A stretch of DNA of 36,850 bases from Mycoplasmatota bacterium. GTDB taxonomy: Bacteria > Bacillota_I > Bacilli_A > Izemoplasmatales > Izemoplasmataceae. Location of the stretch: assembly GCA_030600605.1 (NCBI GenBank), contig JAUVLT010000012.1, positions 1 to 36,850 on the forward strand, written 5' to 3'. The notes under the pieces were generated by a model. The model did not search any database. It was not told where the DNA came from and saw only the letters and a program-made list of their open reading frames with translations. The position numbers and the translations under genes are program-made. Below, one piece after another: positions 32,679 to 36,850 of the stretch (position 1 is its first letter; each line of letters starts with the position of its first letter).

Positions 32679-34077
32679 TCAAAACAAATCAAGAAACGCA
32701 ATTAGAAATACTATCAAAAAACTAGCACCAGCGATTATGACAGCTTTAGTAGCTACTGCTTTAGGGCTACTAAGTTTATATACATCACCCGTTCCAATGA
32801 TTCAAGATTTTGGTAAAATGTTAACAATTGGAATGATAGTTAGTTTTATTGTTGCTTTAATGATAATGTTACCAATTTTGTTTGTGAGAGATCATTATTT
32901 CTTTGCAAATAAAAAACTTAAAAAAGTTAAAAAAAGTAGTAAGTTTGAAAAAGTAATGAGAAAACTTACTAAAGTTACTTTAAAATTAAAATATCTAATT
33001 TTACTTTTAGCTATTTCAACAGCTGCTATTGGGATCTATTACGATCAAGAAGTTGGTGTTGAAACAGATATTGAAACGTTTATGCCACAAGACACAGAAG
33101 AATTAGAAGATATTCAAGAATTAAGAGGTATCTTAGGATCAACTGAACAATTGTCAATTGTTTATAGTAGTTATGATATTTATTCTGATATCAATATTTC
33201 TTGGATCGAAGACACAACAAATAATCTTTTATTAGAATTTCCAGATGAAATAATTTCAGTTAGATCAATTACAAGTGTTTTAGATCAATTAACGGATGAA
33301 GAACTAACATCACAATTAGCTAATGAATTAACTGAAAATCTTCCGGAAACACAACTAAAAATGCTTGTTAATGATGATCAAACACAAGGTGTTATAATTA
33401 TTTCGATAAAGGATTTAGAATCAGATGAACTTGGTGCATTTATTGATGAACTTGGTATTTACTTATCAACAACTACTACAGATATGGATTTAACAGTTAC
33501 AGGACAAGCAGTTATTGATGTTGAAATGATTACTGCTTTAACTACTGGTAGATACACAATAACATTAGTTGGAATGGCATTAGTGTTTTTAGGGTTATTA
33601 TTAATTTACCGTAATCCTTTGAAAGCAATTATTCCATTAATACCGATTAGTTTAATTGTTGGATGGTCTGGAGGATTCATGTATATCTTTGGATTAGACT
33701 ATACACCATTAACTGCGACATTAGGAGCTCTGATTATTGGAATAGGAACCGAATTTACTATCTTAGTTATGGAACGTTACTATGAAGAAAGAGACAATGC
33801 ACTTAATAATAATGAGGCTATTGAAATAACAATTGGAAAAATTGGTAAACCAATTATTGCCTCAGCTTTAACAACTATTGGTGGATTTAGTGCATTAGTT
33901 ATTTCTGACTTTGAAATCTTAAGTAATTTTGGTATAATGACATTAGTAAATATATCACTAGCACTACTAAGTACATTAATTGTAATGCCGGCAGTATTGT
34001 CATTACAATTTAGTGTTATATCTATTTTTAGAAGAAAGAAAAAAAAGGAACTAAATCTTAGTTATTCTGAGGTGTAA
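32671..34077 (+). CDS. RND/MMPL-family exporter, C-terminal half
   Basis: 468 residues: helices 5-6 (about 18-70), a basic loop, helix 7 (about 105-123), a second extracytoplasmic part (125-285), and helices 8-12. The second hallmark GIGTEFTILVMERYYEE is present. It overlaps the first half by eight bases. AGGAGG (seven bases before the ATG) lies within the coding sequence of the first half, which favours a true two-gene arrangement with coupled translation. A single-base removal at the junction would also join the frames, so an insertion or sequence error remains possible. It ends with GAGGTGTAA, which doubles as the RBS of tetR. Confidence 0.85.
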   Translation: MDNQNKSRNAIRNTIKKLAPAIMTALVATALGLLSLYTSPVPMIQDFGKMLTIGMIVSFIVALMIMLPILFVRDHYFFANKKLKKVKKSSKFEKVMRKLTKVTLKLKYLILLLAISTAAIGIYYDQEVGVETDIETFMPQDTEELEDIQELRGILGSTEQLSIVYSSYDIYSDINISWIEDTTNNLLLEFPDEIISVRSITSVLDQLTDEELTSQLANELTENLPETQLKMLVNDDQTQGVIIISIKDLESDELGAFIDELGIYLSTTTTDMDLTVTGQAVIDVEMITALTTGRYTITLVGMALVFLGLLLIYRNPLKAIIPLIPISLIVGWSGGFMYIFGLDYTPLTATLGALIIGIGTEFTILVMERYYEERDNALNNNEAIEITIGKIGKPIIASALTTIGGFSALVISDFEILSNFGIMTLVNISLALLSTLIVMPAVLSLQFSVISIFRRKKKKELNLSYSEV

Positions 34078-34079
34078 AT

Positions 34080-34634
34080 ATGAAAGATAAAACAGACCAA
34101 ATTATAAAAGCTAGTATAAGCGTGTTTGTTAAAAAAGGATACATTGCTTCAACAACTAAAGAAATAGCTTTAAAAGCTAATGTTGCTGAAGTAACTCTTT
34201 ATCGTAAATTCGGTACTAAAAAGAATCTATTTGAATTCAGTGTAAAAAGCATAACTGATGATAAGTTTAGTTCGGTACTAGAATTTAAAGAAGAAATTAG
34301 TACATCTGATTTTTTTGGACAATTACTAGATAACCGTCTACAAGTAATTTCAAAAAACATTTCAGTTGTGAAAATGTTAATTTCTGAAAGTCTAGCTGGT
34401 AATTTACCAAAAGATCTTAAATTTACTCATGTAATTTTTGAAAATGTTAGTTTAGCGATTAAACAACATTTTTCAATTAAAAAGTTGAATGGTGATTATC
34501 AAACATACTCAAAAATAATTGGGGGAATCTTACTTGGCCATGCAATTTTACCAAATGGGAAATCTTACCATAAATTAAATCAACAAGAAAAAGAAGAATA
34601 CATAAATAAATATTTAGAAATAATTGTTAAGTAA
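34080..34634 (+). CDS. TetR/AcrR-family transcriptional regulator
   Basis: 184 residues. The N-terminal helix-turn-helix (about 10-52) has IIKASISVFVKKGYIASTTKEIALKA in the usual order, then NVAEVTLYRKFGTKKNLF, the recognition helix and following helix. The C-terminal ligand domain is diverged. It starts two bases after the RND gene, so it is the last gene of the exporter operon and probably its self-repressor, through the palindrome over the promoter at 31167. The ligand is likely an exporter substrate. Confidence 0.88.
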   Translation: MKDKTDQIIKASISVFVKKGYIASTTKEIALKANVAEVTLYRKFGTKKNLFEFSVKSITDDKFSSVLEFKEEISTSDFFGQLLDNRLQVISKNISVVKMLISESLAGNLPKDLKFTHVIFENVSLAIKQHFSIKKLNGDYQTYSKIIGGILLGHAILPNGKSYHKLNQQEKEEYINKYLEIIVK

Positions 34635-34650
34635 TAATTTATATGAAAAG

Positions 34651-34676
34651 CAGATAATCATTATCTGTTTTTTTTT
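34651..34676 (+). terminator. Intrinsic terminator after tetR
   Basis: CAGATAA (34651-34657) with TTATCTG (34661-34667) and nine T. Confidence 0.85.
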
Positions 34677-34685
34677 GTGGTTTCT

Positions 34686-34714
34686 TTTACAATTCAAACT
34701 ATAGGGATTATAAT
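34686..34714 (+). promoter_or_regulatory. Promoter of the FNR-like gene
   Basis: TTTACA (34686-34691), 17-base spacer and perfect TATAAT (34709-34714). Confidence 0.7.
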
Positions 34715-34732
34715 AAAACATGAGGTGATTTG

Positions 34733-35410
34733 ATGTCTGATGAAATAAAAAGATTTGTTATTGAGTTAATTAATGTAAACAAAATAGGTGAAGACTATTA
34801 TGTATTTGATTTTAAAATTCCTAATAATCTTTCTTATAAAGAAGGACAATATGGAGTTTTCATGCATGTTGATAAAGAAATTGAGGGTCGAAAAGTTAGA
34901 GCTTTTAGTATCGCTTCTAGTAAAGAAGAAGAGGTATTTAAAATTGCTACTAAGATAATTGAAGTGCCAAGTGATTTTAAATATAAGATGCTTGAATTAA
35001 AAATTGGGGATACAATGACTTATGATGGACCAATGGGATCATTTATACTTGAGGAAGAATATCACTCAGTATTTATTGCTGGAGGAATTGGTATTACTCC
35101 GATTAGAGGAATTATCAAACAAATCGAAAAATTGAATATTAATAAAGAAGTTGTTTTGATATATTCTGAGCCAAGAGCAATTTATCCTTTTAAAGATGAG
35201 TTTGATAAATTATCATTTGTTGAAAAACATTATAAAACTAACACTAAAAACACTCAAGAAATAATTGAAAAAGCAGCTAATAAATATCTTAATAAAGCGA
35301 TTTATTATGTTGCTGGTAGCCCTGGATTTGTGGGTGGAGTTAAAGAACAATTAGTTAATAATGGTGTGAGTATTTCGCAAATAAAGTTTGATCGTTTTAA
35401 TGGATATTAA
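34733..35410 (+). CDS. Ferredoxin-reductase-like FAD/NAD(P)-binding oxidoreductase
   Basis: 225 residues. FAD-binding beta-barrel with RAFSIASS (the RxxS motif), then the NAD(P) half with GGIGITPIRG and a C-terminal AGSPGFVGGVKEQL and FDRFNGY. There is no ferredoxin domain or Cys cluster, so it must pass electrons to or from a separate partner, for example flavodoxin, ferredoxin or free flavin. GAGGTGA seven bases before ATG 34733 sets the start; a TTG three bases earlier is less likely. Single-gene unit. Confidence 0.85.
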   Translation: MSDEIKRFVIELINVNKIGEDYYVFDFKIPNNLSYKEGQYGVFMHVDKEIEGRKVRAFSIASSKEEEVFKIATKIIEVPSDFKYKMLELKIGDTMTYDGPMGSFILEEEYHSVFIAGGIGITPIRGIIKQIEKLNINKEVVLIYSEPRAIYPFKDEFDKLSFVEKHYKTNTKNTQEIIEKAANKYLNKAIYYVAGSPGFVGGVKEQLVNNGVSISQIKFDRFNGY

Positions 35411-35675
35411 AGTATTTGTGTTTTACTTGTTAACGTCTTAACTAAGGCACAATTAGCTACATTTAGAACTAATATTACTGCTGTTGATTATGACAAGAGA
35501 TATACATTTACAAATACTGAAATTCTTAAAACTGAATATTATGCATATTTCTTTAAATTTGTTGATAGACAAGACAAAATGGGTATTGTTTAGAGATTAT
35601 ACAGACACTACAAAGATTTTAAGATTCTCAATTACACAAGCATATAATTACACTATTGTAACTTCTGCTACATAA
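35411..35675 (+). pseudogene. Frameshifted, 5'-truncated gene remnant
   Basis: The frame just after the previous stop reads without interruption as a protein-like sequence (e.g. LTKAQLATFRTNITAVDYDKR, YYAYFFKFVDRQDKMGIV) until TAG at 35591. The next frame continues in style with RDYTDTTKILRFSITQAYNY to TAA at 35673. Removing one T at the TTT of 35589-35591 joins them. No start codon with an RBS is present, so this looks like the C-terminal end of a larger, possibly surface-exposed beta-rich protein. I do not recognise a family. A terminator follows. Confidence 0.4.
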
Positions 35676-35706
35676 AAAAGAATAAGCAATTTATAAATTA
35701 TAACCA

Positions 35707-35743
35707 ATAGATGGGTTCTTAATTGAAGCCATCTATTTTTTTT
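35707..35743 (+). terminator. Intrinsic terminator after the remnant
   Basis: ATAGATGG (35707-35714) with CCATCTAT (35729-35736), inner TTC/GAA pairs, and eight T. A working terminator here supports a once-functional gene upstream. Confidence 0.8.
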
Positions 35744-35765
35744 AGGAGAATTATGAACCATTTAG

Positions 35766-35774
35766 TGCTATAAT
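35766..35774 (+). promoter_or_regulatory. Extended -10 promoter of the adenosyltransferase gene
   Basis: TGCTATAAT with a perfect -10 and TGn extension. Transcription from here would begin near 35781, too close to ATG 35790 for that to be the start, which supports ATG 35814. Confidence 0.6.
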
Positions 35775-35813
35775 GTTCATGTAGACTGTATGCATATAGA
35801 AAGTAGGTTTATT

Positions 35814-36347
35814 ATGAAGAAAATTGATAATTATAAAACAATTTCGACAACTACGGGGGATAAAGGAACTTCAAAGAACTATTCTAATGAAGTTTTATCA
35901 AAAAGTGATATTTTATTTGATGTGTTAGGTAATATTGATGAGCTAAGTTGTTTGCTTGGAATTGTCTATCACCAAACTGAACACAAAGATGAAATAAAAC
36001 ATATTCAAAAGACTTTACAGTATATTAGTTCTTTAGTAGCCACAACGGATAAAGATGTAAGAGAAAATGATTTAATTCAAATAACAGCTTCAGATATTAT
36101 GATATTAGAATTACGTGAGAAAACACTAATTGCCAAAACTAATCTTAATCCAGTCTTTATTTTACCAGGAAGTGATACCTCAGTTGTTGGATCGTATTAC
36201 GATTTGTCAAGAAGCATTGCTAGAAGAGCTGAAAGAAGCTTAGTTAAATTTATTGAAAAGAATCAACGCGACGATTTAGATTTTTGTATGAAATATTTGA
36301 ATAGACTTAGTGATTTACTGTTTCTTTATGCCAGATCTTTCTCATAA
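35814..36347 (+). CDS. PduO-type cob(I)alamin adenosyltransferase
   Basis: 177 residues. Transfers the 5'-deoxyadenosyl group of ATP to cob(I)alamin, giving coenzyme B12. The ATP-binding TTTGDKGTSKNYS lies near the N-terminus, followed by DVLGNIDELSCLLG, FILPGSD, and the signature SIARRAERSLVKF with NRLSDLLF near the C-terminus, all in family order. The usual start MxIYTKTGDKG corresponds to ATG 35814, although the RBS is weak (AGTAGG). No other B12 gene is in view, so imported corrinoid is the likely substrate. Confidence 0.9.
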   Translation: MKKIDNYKTISTTTGDKGTSKNYSNEVLSKSDILFDVLGNIDELSCLLGIVYHQTEHKDEIKHIQKTLQYISSLVATTDKDVRENDLIQITASDIMILELREKTLIAKTNLNPVFILPGSDTSVVGSYYDLSRSIARRAERSLVKFIEKNQRDDLDFCMKYLNRLSDLLFLYARSFS

Positions 36348-36371
36348 ATATGAGTTGGTTATTTAGATTTA

Positions 36372-36436
36372 TTTTAAACTGAAAGATAGATTATTTTTTA
36401 GTTTAAAAGAATAATATTTCCATCTAAAAATTAGAT
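36372..36436. other. Two stem-loops in the intergenic gap
   Basis: TTTTAAACT/AGTTTAAAA (36372-36380 with 36400-36408) is a 9-bp inverted repeat, and ATCTAA/TTAGAT (36422-36427 with 36431-36436) a shorter one. Neither has a clean T-run. They may end the adenosyltransferase message or act as an operator for the next gene, whose probable -10 is TAAAAT at 36471-36476. Confidence 0.4.
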
Positions 36437-36520
36437 AAAGAAAACTGTAGCAAAAAGCGATAGTTTATAGTAAAATTAACATAAGAGTTTATACAATACA
36501 AAAAAAATAGGAGGAAAAAA

Positions 36521-36850
36521 ATGAAAAAATTATTATCTTTGGTTACTATTTTAATTCTTGTTTTTGCAATGGCGGGATGTCGAAAAGAAACTAAAACATT
36601 ATCGGTTTATTTTGTACCTTCAAGAGATGCAGCTTTAATCCTTGAAACTACTGAACCTTTAAAAGAATTATTAAAAGCTGAATTAGCTGACTTAGGTTTT
36701 GAATTTGATGAAATCATTATCGAAGTTGGATCTTCTTACGAAGCAGTTGGGGAAGCTATGATTTCTGGTACTGCTGATGTAGGATTCTTACCTGGTGGGA
36801 CTTATGCTTTATATTCTGAAGATGGAGAAGTTGATGTAATATTAACAGCT
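36521..36850 (+). CDS. phnD: PhnD-like phosphonate/phosphate-binding lipoprotein (5' part)
   Basis: The first 110 residues of a gene cut by the window end. The signal peptide ends in the lipobox AGC with Cys20 as the lipid-modified residue. The mature part, LSVYFVPSRDAALILE, then a helix, and AMISGTADVGFLPGGTYAL, matches the start of PhnD-type binding proteins of phosphonate, phosphite or phosphate ABC importers. The transporter genes would be expected just downstream. RBS TAGGAGG is strong. Confidence 0.85.
   Translation, partial: MKKLLSLVTILILVFAMAGCRKETKTLSVYFVPSRDAALILETTEPLKELLKAELADLGFEFDEIIIEVGSSYEAVGEAMISGTADVGFLPGGTYALYSEDGEVDVILTA

Noticed and set aside
35484-35675. 63-codon open frame after the FNR-like gene
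   Set aside because: Its first part is out of register with the protein-like frame; only the end belongs to the remnant. Treated as part of a pseudogene.
1-36850. CRISPR arrays, insertion sequences, tRNA or rRNA genes
   Set aside because: No regularly spaced repeats, transposase genes with terminal repeats, or recognisable tRNA/rRNA sequences were seen.

Overview
The window is AT-rich bacterial DNA with tightly packed genes, nearly all on the + strand; only the small GNAT gene (118-399) and the amidase (7252-8688) run the other way. Shine-Dalgarno sites are strong (GGAGG, GAGGTGA), promoters are sigma-A-like and intrinsic terminators are common. TGG encodes Trp and almost every gene stops with TAA or TAG. 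Together with tandem divergent mreB paralogs unaccompanied by mreC/mreD, this suggests a low-GC Bacillota/Mycoplasmatota lineage with the standard code, in the neighbourhood of Haloplasma, Izemoplasma or Acholeplasma. That placement is inference; no rRNA or tRNA gene is present to confirm it.

Layout. 1-1664: end of an upstream gene, a GNAT protein, a LysE-type exporter and a Nudix hydrolase. 1696-5760: a likely operon of a PlsC-like acyltransferase with a zinc ribbon, a GNAT protein, a membrane protein, a three-helix PQ-loop protein and a membrane diguanylate cyclase. 5770-10734: DUF445 and DUF2785 proteins, a convergent amidase, a PHP-domain phosphoesterase, and two unknowns (one resembling Mpv17/PMP22). 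10735-11366: about 630 bases without a recognisable gene. 11367-17818: oppBCDF followed by oppA with its own promoter, an oligopeptide importer whose OppC carries a large extra extracytoplasmic domain. 17881-19486: pyroglutamyl peptidase and an alpha/beta hydrolase.

19609-24449 is the most interesting part. A c-di-GMP-I (GEMM) riboswitch aptamer and a downstream intrinsic terminator precede three consecutive mreB paralogs and a membrane protein with degenerate GGDEF and EAL domains, probably a c-di-GMP receptor. An 882-residue all-coiled-coil protein follows as its own transcription unit (24518-27166). With the diguanylate cyclase at 4592, the window holds a synthase, an RNA sensor and a probable protein sensor of c-di-GMP around an actin-like cytoskeleton cassette. 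This suggests second-messenger control of cell shape or MreB-driven movement.

27171-36850: a cardiolipin synthase split by a frameshift, an ABC-2 exporter pair, a small charged helical protein, an RND-family exporter encoded as two overlapping halves with a TetR regulator, an FNR-like flavoprotein, a frameshifted gene remnant, a PduO-type cobalamin adenosyltransferase, and the start of a PhnD-like lipoprotein cut by the window end. Three apparent one-base frame breaks lie between 27.5 and 35.6 kb, so sequence error should be considered there. Promoters, hairpins and starts were read by eye, not computed.
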